Below, piece after piece: positions 1 through 8,320 of a DNA stretch of 26,978 nucleotides. Numbering within the stretch: position 1 is the stretch's first letter; each line of letters opens with the position of its first letter. Source of the DNA: JAYEJW01 sp034716535 (GTDB lineage: Bacteria > Pseudomonadota > Gammaproteobacteria > Chromatiales > Chromatiaceae); contig JAYEJW010000520.1 of NCBI GenBank assembly GCA_034716535.1, forward strand, positions 1 to 26,978, written 5' to 3'. The notes under the pieces were generated by a model. It did not search any database. It saw only the letters and a program-made list of their open reading frames with translations, and was not told where the DNA came from. A program made the position numbers and the translations under genes.

Positions 1-135
1 TGCGCTCTGCATGTCGCCTCCGCTGGCTCCGGGACCTACGGCCCCTACGCCACTGCGGCAACATGCCCGCGCCTACGGCTACCGGGGACTACGCGCCTCG
101 TGCTTCGCACTTCCTTGGCGCGCAGCGGAGGAAGC
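1..135. other. No recognisable gene at window start
   Basis: Open frames exist on both strands here, but none gives a recognisable domain. The right edge abuts the methyltransferase fragment on the minus strand. It is probably debris of the same kind as the next 1.4 kb. Confidence 0.4.
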
Positions 136-405
136 CACCTCCAGGGCGGGGACCAGGAACACTGGGCTGTCGTCATCGGCGAGTACCGGGATGTGCTCGT
201 CGGGCATGCTGTACCGTCGTGTCTGCGGATCGTACGCGACGTAGCCGCCGGCGGCCTGGTTGTTCAACCATTCGCGCACGTAGCGCTCTTCGGTACCGGT
301 CTTGTCCGCCAGTTGATTCGAGCTCACCCAGCCGGCACCGGCCATCGCCTTGTAGAGACCGAGCTTGTGGCCGATGTTGGTCATGACGCCAGAGAAGGCG
401 GCGGC
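136..405 (-). pseudogene. N-terminal fragment of a SAM-dependent methyltransferase (Rv2258c-like winged-helix part)
   Basis: The minus-strand translation contains AAFSGVMTNIGHKLGLYKAM, then TGTEERYVREWLNNQAAGGY and a region ending PVFLVPALEVA. Family knowledge: this is the signature of the N-terminal winged-helix dimerisation domain of a class of bacterial SAM-dependent methyltransferases. Only about 90 residues remain. The SAM-binding Rossmann domain, which should follow with a GxGxG motif, is absent, and the frame runs into unrelated residues (SSAARQGSAKHEARSPR) and stops. Upstream the homology also ends abruptly near 405-415, where a plus-strand HxlR fragment begins. I read it as a non-functional remnant truncated at both ends. 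The domain assignment is fairly firm; the natural substrate cannot be inferred. Confidence 0.72.
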
Positions 406-417
406 GATATCGACGAC

Positions 418-672
418 CTCTCGGATTGGTGGCTGCTGGTCAAGGACCGAGACGTGGACATCTGCACGAGCGACCCCGGCAACGACGTGGACGTCTACTT
501 CACCACCAGCGTGCGCACCATGGCGGGCATCTGGATGGGGGATACCACGTACCGGAAGGCCATTGCCGATGGCAAGCTCACGGTCGTCGGCCCCCGGGCG
601 CTGACCCGCGACATCCCCGCCTGGATGGGCAACAGCATCTTCGCGGACATCCCCTCGGCCAGAGAGATCTGA
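418..672 (+). pseudogene. C-terminal fragment of an HxlR-family regulator (SCP2-like domain)
   Basis: In the plus-strand frame ending at the TGA at 670-672, about 84 residues starting at LSDWWLLVKDRDVDICTSDP match a known arrangement. It is the C-terminal SCP2-like ligand domain found behind the winged helix of many HxlR-type transcription regulators, with the motifs DPGNDVDVYFTTSVRTMAGI, IWMGD, LTVVGPRAL and a final PAWMGNSIFADI. The DNA-binding helix-turn-helix that should precede it is missing. The same open frame continues upstream to about position 100 only because it reads the antisense of the methyltransferase fragment, so the long open frame is a chimera and not a gene. The natural C terminus appears intact. 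Confidence 0.75.
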
Positions 673-734
673 TGCTCCGGTGAAAGGGGGAGGCATGTCC
701 GAACGGTTCCGTTTGCGTCAGCCGCCCGTTGTCT

Positions 735-1215
735 TCTGGCTGATTCGCAGGGCGTAATCGCGTCCCCATACCGCCAGGGCGACTCCACGGAGGATGACGA
801 TGCTGGAAACAGGACCGGGGCGCTGAGCCCGGGAGAAACCAGGTAAACGAGCCCACCGAAGGCGCTGACCAACCCACTCCCATGCGTGAGGGCGATGGCC
901 CTCGATAAAGCCGGCCAAGATCATGGTGGCCTGCACTGCGCCGAACAGGATCAGTGCGCCGGTTCCTGCGTCCAGCGTGAGATAGGCGAAGGAGAAGGCG
1001 GCATAGAGGAACAGCATCGCCGCGGACACCCAACCTCCGCCACCCTCCCCGGCGCCGCTGGAGCGACCGGAGAAGGCTACGATCGCCCAAAGGGTTGCCG
1101 CGCCGGACAACAATCGCAGGCTGGTATAGCTGGACGCATCAACCTGCGCCTCTCCCAGCGCCAGGCGACACAGCAGCGAGTTCGCGGCAAAGGCGATGAA
1201 GATCTCGCACTGGGG
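735..1215 (-). pseudogene. DMT/EamA-family permease remnant with frameshifts
   Basis: Reading the minus strand from about 1203, the translation IFIAFAANSLLCRLALGEAQ runs into SSYTSLRLLSGAATLWAIV, then LDAGTGALILFGAVQATMIL and HAWEWVG. This is the N-terminal half of a drug/metabolite transporter of the EamA type. The homology then moves to a second frame (SAFGGLVYLVSPGLSAP, about 866-812) and back again (VALAVWGRDYALR), so at least two frameshifts are present. Roughly half of the usual ten-helix protein is missing after about 735. The start is also lost: a stop codon lies just upstream and no initiation codon precedes the first helix. It is a decayed inner-membrane transporter of unknown substrate. 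Confidence 0.72.
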
Positions 1216-1233
1216 CGAGGGGAGCCTGCCGGC

Positions 1234-1490
1234 CTACTCGATGATGGCATCGATGGCCCCGTCGCGGAGCTCCGCGAAGTTGTGCGACGTCCAGTAATTC
1301 CTCGCTCCCGGCGTCAACAGGGGGTCGAAGCCCTGCTGCCAACCGACGTAGGGATTCGCGCCGATGTGCTCCCCGAAGGTTTCGCCGAAACGCCTAACGG
1401 GCTCGATCAGCCGCCTGCCCTCCTCGCACGTGGTTTGTTGAAACCGAGCCAGCGCCTCTCTCAGGCTCCGCTGCAACGATGGCGGTTCGG
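1234..1490 (-). pseudogene. Internal fragment of a berberine-bridge-type FAD-linked oxidase
   Basis: The minus-strand frame contains EEGRRLIEPVRRFGETFGEH, GANPYVGWQQGFDPLLTPGA and RNYWTSHNFAELRDGAID. These are characteristic of the middle of FAD-binding oxidoreductases of the BBE/oxygen-oxidoreductase type, in the substrate-domain stretch ahead of the C-terminal FAD motif. The N-terminal FAD-binding PCMH domain and the C-terminal Tyr/Asn FAD motif are absent, and a TAG stop ends the frame at about 1234. Only about 80 of some 450 family residues remain. It begins directly behind the ankyrin gene and ends where the DMT remnant begins, so it sits inside a run of unrelated gene pieces. Confidence 0.68.
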
Positions 1491-1554
1491 CCAGGGAGCG
1501 CTGAGCGCCGGGGGACTCAAGCCCGACGGCCAGCGGCGGGAACCCGTCGATCAA

Positions 1555-2031
1555 CTAACCGTCTGGATTCTCCAACAGAGCCATCGCCTCCTGCTGTTTC
1601 TTCTCCTCCGCATAGTCCAAGGCGGTATTGCCCTTGTCGTCCCGGAGCGCCAAGTCGGTGCCGGCCTCGACCAGCAACTTCACAGTCGCCACCTTCCCCC
1701 CGGCGTACTTGGTGGCACAGATCAGCGGCGTGTCGCCCTGGCTGTTCCGGACATTCGGATCGGCCCCGCGGTCGAGCAGGATCCGCATTACCTCGACTTC
1801 GTTTTCCACGGCGGCGTTGTTCAAGGCATAGCTCCCGCTGCTGGTGCGTCCGTTCACGTCCACGCCGCTATCGAGCAGGGCGGAGACCTGCGTGGCATCC
1901 CCGTCTCCCGCGGCTTTGTACAGCGCAGCGACGTCTCCTGCAGACACCGTGCCAGCGATACCGATCAAGCACACCATAAAGGAACGTAGGACCAGGCGAA
2001 CAAGGCGGGGCCCGAACGTTGAGAAATTCAT
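1555..2031 (-). CDS. Secreted ankyrin-repeat protein
   Basis: The protein has 158 residues. The ATG at 2031 is preceded by a strong GGAGG nine bases away, which supports this start. Residues 1-31 look like a Sec signal peptide: basic MNFSTFGPRLVRLVLRS, a hydrophobic stretch and a likely cleavage after TVSA. The rest is about four ankyrin repeats at roughly 34-66, 67-99, 100-134 and a partial last one, each with the (A)LLDxGADxNxRxxxGxTxL pattern (for example ILLDRGADPNVRNSQGDTPL). Ankyrin repeats are protein-binding scaffolds, so a periplasmic or exported binding role is inferred; no enzymatic domain is present. It is the only intact gene in the first 2 kb, flanked by decayed fragments, and no operon partner is visible. 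Confidence 0.86.
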   Translation of the reverse strand: MNFSTFGPRLVRLVLRSFMVCLIGIAGTVSAGDVAALYKAAGDGDATQVSALLDSGVDVNGRTSSGSYALNNAAVENEVEVMRILLDRGADPNVRNSQGDTPLICATKYAGGKVATVKLLVEAGTDLALRDDKGNTALDYAEEKKQQEAMALLENPDG

Positions 2032-2184
2032 GGCGAACGTCCTCCAACGGCAGTTTCTGTCGTCCCTACCTACCGCTCACCGCTCCTTGAGGTTTCAGTA
2101 TAGTTGACTATTCTGTTTGGGTACTTGCAGACAAACACCTCGAATCGATGCTGCGCGAAGTGGGTTATGACTGGAGAAGGACAG

Positions 2185-2317
2185 CCGGGGTGGCTTGGTC
2201 CGCGGAAATGTCGCTTTGTCGAGAACTAGGACATCGACACCCCTTATGTTTGAGCCTCCAGGCGCAACTGGACCCTGCAGGACCACCACCGACAACAATG
2301 ACCTCATGGGTTTCCAT
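2185..2317 (-). pseudogene. N-terminal remnant of an NAD(P)/FAD-dependent oxidoreductase (geranylgeranyl-reductase-like)
   Basis: Fourteen bases downstream of the cfa stop, an ATG at 2317 opens METHEVIVVGGGPAGSSCAW. This is a classic N-terminal FAD-binding GxGxxG helix, continued by RLKHKG. The next expected strand, GVDVLVLDKATFPRTKP, is found in another frame, so a frameshift sits near 2240. After about 2185 the homology is lost. The motif set resembles geranylgeranyl-reductase-family and related flavoprotein oxidoreductases, of which only about 45 of some 400 residues survive. The close spacing suggests it was once co-transcribed with cfa. It is non-functional. Confidence 0.7.
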
Positions 2318-2331
2318 AAATCGTCTCAGGT

Positions 2332-3507
2332 CTAGACGAGTCGGCAGGCAGGCTGCGGCTGGCCTTCCTTGGTCATAACGATCTGGAAGAGTTGCTGGTA
2401 CCTGGCGCGAAAGCCCCCGGCGGCGGTGAGCAAGTAGAATCGCCACATCCGATAGAAGCGGTCGCCGTACTTGTCCTTCAGCTTCGGCCACGCCTGCTCG
2501 AAGTTCTCGTACCAGGCCATGAGGGTGGGGTCGTAGTGCGGACCGATGTTGTGCACGTCCTCAATCACGAACAAGCCCTCGGCCGCGCGCGCGAGCTGCG
2601 ACAGCGACGGCACGACGGCGTTGGGGAAGATGTACTTGTCGAACCAGGGATTGAAGTCCTTACCCTCCAGATTGCCGGCGATGGTGTGGACGACTGTCAC
2701 GCCATCCTCTTTGAGACACCGATCGGCCACCTCCATGTACGTGCGGTAGTTCTTGTTGCCGACGTGCTCCATGATGCCGATCGAGATGACTGCGTCGTAG
2801 GCGCCGGTGGCATTGCGGTAGTCCTCGAGCCTCAGCTCCACGGGAAGCCCCTCGCACAGGTGGTTGCCCAGCTCGACCTGGGCCTTGGAGACCGTGAGAC
2901 CCGTGACCTCGACGCCGTACTTCTCGGCCGCGTATTGGGCGAAGCAGCCCCAGCCGCAGCCCAGCTCGAGCACCTTCATGCCCGGCTGGAGGTTGGCCTT
3001 GCGACACACTAGGTCGAGCTTTGCCTCCTGGGCTTCGTCGAGGGTCTCGGCGTCCTTCCAGTAGGCACAGGTGTAGGCGAGCCGGCGACCGAGCATCGCC
3101 TGGTAGAGATCATTGCCGATGTCATAGTGCCGCTCGCCGACTTGGAAGGCCCGCAGCGTGCTCTGCAGGTTCAGCGCGCGCGCCTTGAGTACGTGGAGCA
3201 GGTTGCCCCAGGAGGTCCGGTACTTCTGCACCAGTTTGCCCTCGATCAGCTTCACGGTCAGTTCGTCGAGCGCCTCGCAGTCCCATTGGCCGTCCATATA
3301 CGCCTCCCCGAAACCGAGTGCGCCGTCGCGGAGCAGCCGGGTGTAGAACGCCGGGTCGTGGACCAACAGATCGGACGGGTGCGAGCCGTCCACGCGGACG
3401 TCCGCCGCGGCGAGCTCTTCGAGCACGATCTGCTCGGACTTCGTATCCAGCGAGGTCCGGACCCGACTGCGCGCCCTGGAGAGCGTCTGTGCCGCACTGT
3501 TAAACAT
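2332..3507 (-). CDS. cfa: Cyclopropane-fatty-acyl-phospholipid synthase
   Basis: This enzyme transfers a methylene group from S-adenosylmethionine to unsaturated acyl chains of membrane phospholipids, making cyclopropane fatty acids at the inner-membrane face. The 391-residue protein is close to the usual length (E. coli 382). The SAM motif VLELGCGWG is at residues 179-187. Residues expected around the active site are present with a constant offset of 8 from the E. coli protein: C147 in YTCAYW, C184, E247 in IMEHVG, H274 in VVHTIAGN and Y325 in PHYDP. The frame is open 26 codons further upstream, but I choose the ATG at 3507 because GGGAG lies eight bases before it and MFNSAAQTLSRA fits a normal N terminus. 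The gene is followed by a frameshifted flavoprotein remnant. Confidence 0.93.
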   Translation of the reverse strand: MFNSAAQTLSRARSRVRTSLDTKSEQIVLEELAAADVRVDGSHPSDLLVHDPAFYTRLLRDGALGFGEAYMDGQWDCEALDELTVKLIEGKLVQKYRTSWGNLLHVLKARALNLQSTLRAFQVGERHYDIGNDLYQAMLGRRLAYTCAYWKDAETLDEAQEAKLDLVCRKANLQPGMKVLELGCGWGCFAQYAAEKYGVEVTGLTVSKAQVELGNHLCEGLPVELRLEDYRNATGAYDAVISIGIMEHVGNKNYRTYMEVADRCLKEDGVTVVHTIAGNLEGKDFNPWFDKYIFPNAVVPSLSQLARAAEGLFVIEDVHNIGPHYDPTLMAWYENFEQAWPKLKDKYGDRFYRMWRFYLLTAAGGFRARYQQLFQIVMTKEGQPQPACRLV

Positions 3508-3998
3508 GACCTTTGCTCCCTGGAAAACTCTATGAGGTGAAACGATGGCCCGCGCGCGTCGCGTGCAGGTGCCGGTGCCCGCCAAATTTTATTATCGCAG
3601 GCAAATCGTCCAGAGATTCCCTGTGGTTGCGCCTGCAGCAGGTCTGTTTCATTACGAGCATCCTTAACGGCAATCCGAGAAGCTCCGCTTCCGGGGATCG
3701 CGAGCTACCGCTGTCGGCTTATCAGATGCCACCGCCGACGCCGCTAACCGGAACGCCCACCTCCTGTCCTCCAGTCAGCCGTCCTCGCCGACCCCCTCCG
3801 TTCGGCAGCAGGCATCTGAGAATCCTTAACAAAAGCCGTCGTACGCAAGATACTCCTGTGCTTCGCGCGCCGTACATTCCGATTAGCAAGAACAATCGAG
3901 CGATGCAGGAAACTCACACCCCTTTTCCAACTACGGATCAAAGTATCGGCCAGGCCAAGGTCTTGACATAGCTTTTCCGGTGGCGTGAGCTCTCCGCC
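3508..3998. other. Gene-free interval between cfa and the ene-reductase
   Basis: The roughly 490 bases should contain the cfa promoter at their left side and the 3' end region of the ene-reductase at their right. A 152-codon plus-strand frame (3513-3971) and a 65-codon minus frame cross it, but neither shows a recognisable domain, a convincing ribosome site or protein-like composition. I see no terminator with a T tract. Confidence 0.4.
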
Positions 3999-5099
3999 TT
4001 AGTGCTGATAGACGTGATAGTCGGTGTAGCCCTCGGCCCCACCACCATAGAATCTATCCTGATCCGCCGCATTGAGGGGCCAGCCGTTTTCGAGCCGGGC
4101 CGGGAGATCGGGATTGGCGAGATACGGGACACCGAATGCGACAAGGTCAGCGACACCTTCGTCGATGACGCCTTGGGCACGTGGCGCATCGTAGCCACCG
4201 CAGAGGATTAGAGGCCCGCGGAAGGCGGCACGGATCTTCGCAATCAGGCCATCCGGGATAGGAGGCATACCGAAGGTGGCTTGGTCGTTGATGTGAATGT
4301 AAGCGATACCGCGGCGATCGAGTTCTTCGGCAAGGTGTAAAAAGGTCGCCTCCATCTCCGGGTCCTCCGGCATGGAGTTGAAGCGGCCATTGGGCGAGAT
4401 GCGAACACCGGTCCTCTCAATACCGATGGTATTGGCCACTGCATCCACGGTTTCCAGCAGGAAGCGGCAGCGGTTCTCGACCGAACCACCATAGGCGTCA
4501 CTGCGTGTGTTGACCACCGAGTTCAGGAACTCATCGAATAGGTAACCGTTCGCCCCATGAATCTCCACCCCGTCCATTCCTGCCTCGCGGGCATTTTTGG
4601 CGGCCTGAACGAATTCCTCCCGTATGCGGGCTGTACCATCGGCGTCCAAGGCTCGCGGACGACTGGTAGGGATATTGCCGGGATTGCCGTTCTCGTCATA
4701 GGCAAAGCAGACGGCATCCTCAGGCTGCTCATTCGTGGGTCCTTCAGGAGAGCCTTCATCCGGCTGCAGGCTTCGATGGGAGATGCGCCCGACATGCCAA
4801 ATTTGGGCAAAAACCCTGCCACTTGCCTCATGCACAGCCTTTGTCACCTGGCTCCAGCCTTGTACCTGCTCGGGGGTGTAGATACCCGGGGTCCAGAGAT
4901 AACCCCGCGCCTTAGGAGATACCGGTATGCCCTCGGTGATAATCAGCCCGGCGGTGGTACGCTGGGCGTAATATTCGGCCATGAGTGGTGTCGGCATGTC
5001 ACCTCCCCCGGCACGGCAACGGGTCATAGGAGCCATAACGATTCGGTTCTTCAAGAGCAGCGACTTGAGTTTGTACGATTGGAAGAGTTTGTGCGTCAT
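3999..5099 (-). CDS. Old Yellow Enzyme family ene-reductase (NemA-like, FMN-dependent)
   Basis: This is a TIM-barrel flavoenzyme that reduces activated C=C bonds (or N-ethylmaleimide, nitro-esters) with NAD(P)H. It has 366 residues, the family's normal length. Visible motifs are the N-terminal IVMAPMTRCRAG with the FMN-site Thr at 26, the substrate-binding pair H181 and N184 with the proton-donor Y186 in HGANGYLFDEFL, DAYGGSVENRCRF at 201-213, the FMN-phosphate region LILCGGYD at 297-304, and AFGVPYLANPDLP near 321-333. The ATG at 5099 has AGAGG seven bases upstream. The gene is monocistronic as far as visible. Family members often serve in electrophile detoxification, but no nemR-like regulator is adjacent. 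I would not assign nemA with certainty, since many paralogues share these motifs. Confidence 0.9.
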   Translation of the reverse strand: MTHKLFQSYKLKSLLLKNRIVMAPMTRCRAGGGDMPTPLMAEYYAQRTTAGLIITEGIPVSPKARGYLWTPGIYTPEQVQGWSQVTKAVHEASGRVFAQIWHVGRISHRSLQPDEGSPEGPTNEQPEDAVCFAYDENGNPGNIPTSRPRALDADGTARIREEFVQAAKNAREAGMDGVEIHGANGYLFDEFLNSVVNTRSDAYGGSVENRCRFLLETVDAVANTIGIERTGVRISPNGRFNSMPEDPEMEATFLHLAEELDRRGIAYIHINDQATFGMPPIPDGLIAKIRAAFRGPLILCGGYDAPRAQGVIDEGVADLVAFGVPYLANPDLPARLENGWPLNAADQDRFYGGGAEGYTDYHVYQH

Positions 5100-5502
5100 T
5101 TTGACCTCTAAAGGGAAAAAACCTTATAGGCGTCGCCAGCGACTGTTCCTTCAGAAAGATGCCACACCCGGCCACGGATCGTCGAACCTTTCAGGACAGA
5201 ACGGCGACGGTGGATCAGAGCGGGAGATCCTGCGCGATTGAATCCGAGAGAATCTGGTGAAATAAACAGAGTGCTGACGAGGGGCGACACGTGGGTGTCA
5301 TGATAGGTTAGCCTTGCTGAGGGGTCGTGTGCACGGAGCGAGCGATAACCTGTCCACTGAATCGGGGTAACTCCACCCGGAATAGCCACCGCGTAGGCCC
5401 TACTGATTTGTCCTGTGTGGGCAAAGAGCGTCTGAGCCCAACAATGGCATGGACAGCTGTCCTGGCTTTCGCTAGCCGGCCGATACGGAGAGGGCAACGC
5501 GT
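5100..5502. other. Gene-free interval between ene-reductase and cysB
   Basis: The roughly 400 bases hold the presumed promoter of the ene-reductase (right of 5099) and the region behind the cysB stop. A 129-codon minus frame at 5108-5497 shows no recognisable domain and ends right at the ribosome site of the next gene, so I do not call it. No repeat or RNA structure stands out. Confidence 0.4.
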
Positions 5503-6423
5503 TTAACCGTCAGGCGCCACAAGGGCGCCGTTGTCCCCCACCATGCCCTGTAGCAGCTCGATGAAGTGGTGCTGGTTGCGCCGGAGGTACTTGTCCCGCT
5601 GGTAGGCGACGAACGTGGATTCCCACGGGAACAGGTGGTGGAGGTCCCGGCAGACCAGGTCGCTGTCGCGCTCGTTCGAGTAGGCCATACTCGCGATGAG
5701 CCCGATTCCCAGCCCCTCCCGCACATAAGTCTTGATGACGTCCGTGTCGACCGCGCTGAGCACGACCTCGGGCTCCAGCCCGGCTCGCACGAAAGTCGTC
5801 CGCATCCGGCTGGCACCGGTGAAGCCGAACACGTAGGTGATCAGCGGGTAGTCGCACAGGGTCTCGAGCGAAATGCGCGGCTGGCGGAGGATGGGGTGCC
5901 CGGTTGGCGCGATAAGGCTGCGGTTCCAACGGTAACACGGCAGCACGGTCAGTTCGGCATGCTCGCGCAGCGCCTCGGTACAGATCGACAGGTCTACCAG
6001 GTCCCCGGCGGCCATCTCGACCAGTTGTTGCGGCGTGCCCTGGTGGATCTGCACGAAGATCCTGGGGTAGGTGCGGCGAAACGCCCGAATTACTGCAGGC
6101 AGTACATAGCGCGCCTGGGTATGGGTCGTACCGATGCGCAGGACACCAGTCGCCTCTTCCACATGGTCGCGGCCGATCGCCAGGATATTGTCGCGTATCG
6201 ACATGGCTTGGCGGGCGTAACGCAGCACCTGATCGCCGGCAGCCGTCAAGGCAACCAGCCGTTTACCGTGCCGCACGAACAGGCTCGTCTCCAGCTCTTT
6301 CTCCAGTTGTGAGAGATGTTGCGAGACGGCGGACTGGACCAGGTGGAGCTCGGCCGCCGCGTGACTCACGCTGAGTTCGGCGTCGGCGAGGGCGACCAGG
6401 GAACGTAGTTGTCTGAGTGTCAT
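5503..6423 (-). CDS. cysB: LysR-type regulator of sulfur assimilation, CysB-like
   Basis: The 306-residue LysR-type protein has an N-terminal winged helix at about 1-60 (MTLRQLRSLVALADAELSVS, LVQSAVSQHLSQLEKELE). Its effector domain carries CysB hallmarks: THTQARYVLPAVIRAFRRTY, the HQGTPQQLVEM loop, LPCYRWNRSLIAP, YPLITYVFGFTGASRMRT, and DTDVIKTYVREGLGIGLIAS. Known family role: it activates cys genes when sulfate or cysteine is scarce, with O-acetyl- or N-acetylserine as inducer. It is divergent from cysJIH across about 112 bases, a classic arrangement for a regulator and its target operon and likely for autoregulation. It is slightly shorter than the E. coli protein (324) at the C terminus. 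A paralogue such as Cbl is possible, but the neighbours favour CysB. Confidence 0.9.
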   Translation of the reverse strand: MTLRQLRSLVALADAELSVSHAAAELHLVQSAVSQHLSQLEKELETSLFVRHGKRLVALTAAGDQVLRYARQAMSIRDNILAIGRDHVEEATGVLRIGTTHTQARYVLPAVIRAFRRTYPRIFVQIHQGTPQQLVEMAAGDLVDLSICTEALREHAELTVLPCYRWNRSLIAPTGHPILRQPRISLETLCDYPLITYVFGFTGASRMRTTFVRAGLEPEVVLSAVDTDVIKTYVREGLGIGLIASMAYSNERDSDLVCRDLHHLFPWESTFVAYQRDKYLRRNQHHFIELLQGMVGDNGALVAPDG

Positions 6424-6535
6424 ATCTCTAAACGAGAAGTTATTTCACAACTTATCGTTTTACAAGATATCCGCTCTAGCACCAAACTGCGAGTAACGGG
6501 CCTTGTCTTGGGCCCGACACCAGACGGGAAAGACC
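6424..6535. promoter_or_regulatory. Divergent cysB/cysJ control region with an inverted repeat
   Basis: This AT-richer interval separates the divergent regulator and sulfite-reductase operon. It contains the inverted repeat AAGTT-N7-AACTT at 6437-6453, embedded in GAAGTTATTTCACAACTTAT. LysR-type regulators bind dyads of this kind, so it is a plausible CysB operator; that use is inference. No confident -10/-35 pair could be picked by eye. Confidence 0.5.
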
Positions 6536-8320
6536 ATGCTGCAGACCCAGGTCCAGGAGCCCCAATGGCCCGGTGCGACACCCCTCGACGAACTCCAGTT
6601 CCAGCGGCTGCTGCAGGCCGTCCAGGGTTTCAACGCCACACAACTCGTCTGGGCCAGCGGTTTCCTGGCGGGACGAAGCCAACCGGAACCCCAGGCGACG
6701 CAGATACCGGACGACCCCCCGCGCCTGACCATTCTGTACGCGTCCCAGGCCGGTAACGCCCGATCGGTGGCCGAGTTGCTGGCGGCGGGCGCCAACGCCC
6801 GCGGTCTGCCGCACCGTTTGCTATCGGTAGCGGATTACCGCCCGCGCGACCTCGCCAAGGAACGCCTACTCGTCCTGGTAACGAGCACCCAGGGTGAAGG
6901 CGAACCGCCGGAGGCGGCGAGCGAACTGTATCGCTTCGTGCACGGCAAACGGACGCCGCGACTACAAGATCTGCAGTACACGGTGTTTGGCCTGGGCGAC
7001 TCCAGCTACGAGCATTTCTGTCAGGCCGCGCGGGACTTTGACCGGCGGCTGGAGGCACTGGGCGCGCACCGTCTCCGCTCGCGCGTCGAGGCCGACGTGG
7101 ACTTCCAGCCGACCGCCGATGCCTGGCTTCCCGACGTGCTGGAGGACGTTGCCGGCCTGCTGCCGGAGCGTGATGCGGCGGTGGTGCCCCTGCGAGGCAT
7201 CGGACCGGGCCGCATCGACCGTCTGCACCCGTTCCGCGCCCAGGTGCTGGATCATCGGCGGATCACGACGCCGGACGCGCCAGCGGACGTGCGGCATTTG
7301 GCACTCGGCGTCGACCCCAGTGTATTCCGTTACCAGCCGGGCGACTCGCTCGGCGTCTGGTTTCTCAACGACCCGGCGCTGGTGGAGGAGATTCTTTCCC
7401 TGACCGGGCTGGCCGAAGACGAGACGGTTTCGCTTGATGACGGGGAACTGACGCTCGCCGAGGCGCTGACCCGACGCCTGGAGCTGACCCAACTGCACCC
7501 CCGGGTCGTGCGGGCGTGGTCCGATACATCGGGGGCCGAGGCCCTGCGCTCGCTCAGCGACCGGCCCGAGGCCCTACGTCGCTTCGCCACCGAATATCAG
7601 CTGGTCGATCTGATTGCCGCTTACCCGGCGCACCCGGACGCCGCCACGCTGGCCGGCCTGTTGTTGCCACTGCAGCCACGGCTCTACTCGATTGCCTCCT
7701 CTCAGGCCCAGTTCGACGACGAGGTGCACCTCACCGTGGCGACGCTGCGCTACCAGGCGCACGGGCGGACGCACCTGGGGGGCGCCTCGGGCTATCTGGC
7801 CGAGCGCCTCGGAGACGACGGCCATCTCGAGGTCTACGTCGCAGAGAACCCTACGTTTCGCCTGCCAGAGGACGACGATACGCCGGTCATCATGATCGGC
7901 GCCGGCACGGGTATTGCCCCGTTTCGCGCCTTCTTGCAGCACCGTGCCGCACGCGGCGGCCGCGGCCGTAACTGGCTCATTCCGGGCCACCGGCATTTTC
8001 ACCGTGACTTTCTCTACCAAACGGACTGGCTTGCCTGGCGCAAGGAGGGGCTGCTGCGTCGGATCACGCCGGCCTTCTCGCGCGATGGCCAGCCCACCCG
8101 TTACGTCCAGGATCGACTGCGCGAGGAAGGCCGGGCGCTTTGGGACTGGCTCGACCAGGGTGCCCAGGTCTATGTCTGCGGCGGCACGGCCATGGAGGCC
8201 GGGGTACGTAGCGTCCTGGCCGACGTCGCCCATGCCTGGGGTCACCTGGCAACTGATGCCGCGCAAGAATTCGTCGCGGACCTGCGCGCCCAGGGGCGTT
8301 ACTGGAGGGATGTGTACTGA
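6536..8320 (+). CDS. cysJ: Sulfite reductase (NADPH) flavoprotein alpha subunit
   Basis: CysJ carries electrons from NADPH through FAD and FMN to the CysI haemoprotein for six-electron reduction of sulfite to sulfide. The 594-residue protein has the full domain order. The flavodoxin domain lies at about 65-205 (LTILYASQAGNARSVAE; TSTQGEGEPPEAASELY; VFGLGDSSYEHFCQAARDFD). The FAD-binding connection domain follows at about 215-430 (YQPGDSLGVWFLNDPALVEE; RLYSIASSQAQFDDEVHL). The NADPH-binding end has MIGAGTGIAPFRAFLQHRAA, YVQDRLREEG, VYVCGG and the terminal RYWRDVY typical of CysJ. I take the ATG at 6536, preceded by GGGAAAG, rather than the TTG at 6503. Its stop overlaps the cysI start by one base, so the two subunits are translationally coupled. 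Confidence 0.95.
   Translation: MLQTQVQEPQWPGATPLDELQFQRLLQAVQGFNATQLVWASGFLAGRSQPEPQATQIPDDPPRLTILYASQAGNARSVAELLAAGANARGLPHRLLSVADYRPRDLAKERLLVLVTSTQGEGEPPEAASELYRFVHGKRTPRLQDLQYTVFGLGDSSYEHFCQAARDFDRRLEALGAHRLRSRVEADVDFQPTADAWLPDVLEDVAGLLPERDAAVVPLRGIGPGRIDRLHPFRAQVLDHRRITTPDAPADVRHLALGVDPSVFRYQPGDSLGVWFLNDPALVEEILSLTGLAEDETVSLDDGELTLAEALTRRLELTQLHPRVVRAWSDTSGAEALRSLSDRPEALRRFATEYQLVDLIAAYPAHPDAATLAGLLLPLQPRLYSIASSQAQFDDEVHLTVATLRYQAHGRTHLGGASGYLAERLGDDGHLEVYVAENPTFRLPEDDDTPVIMIGAGTGIAPFRAFLQHRAARGGRGRNWLIPGHRHFHRDFLYQTDWLAWRKEGLLRRITPAFSRDGQPTRYVQDRLREEGRALWDWLDQGAQVYVCGGTAMEAGVRSVLADVAHAWGHLATDAAQEFVADLRAQGRYWRDVY

Noticed and set aside
886..1989. 367-codon plus-strand open frame
   Set aside because: It runs antisense through the ankyrin gene, the BBE fragment and the DMT remnant, which carry recognisable motifs on the minus strand. 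It is a GC-rich shadow.
3513..3971. 152-codon plus-strand open frame between cfa and the ene-reductase
   Set aside because: No recognisable domain, no convincing ribosome site and a composition rich in Pro, Arg and Ser as in random GC-rich sequence.
5108..5497. 129-codon minus-strand open frame
   Set aside because: No family resemblance, and it covers the presumed promoter of the ene-reductase.
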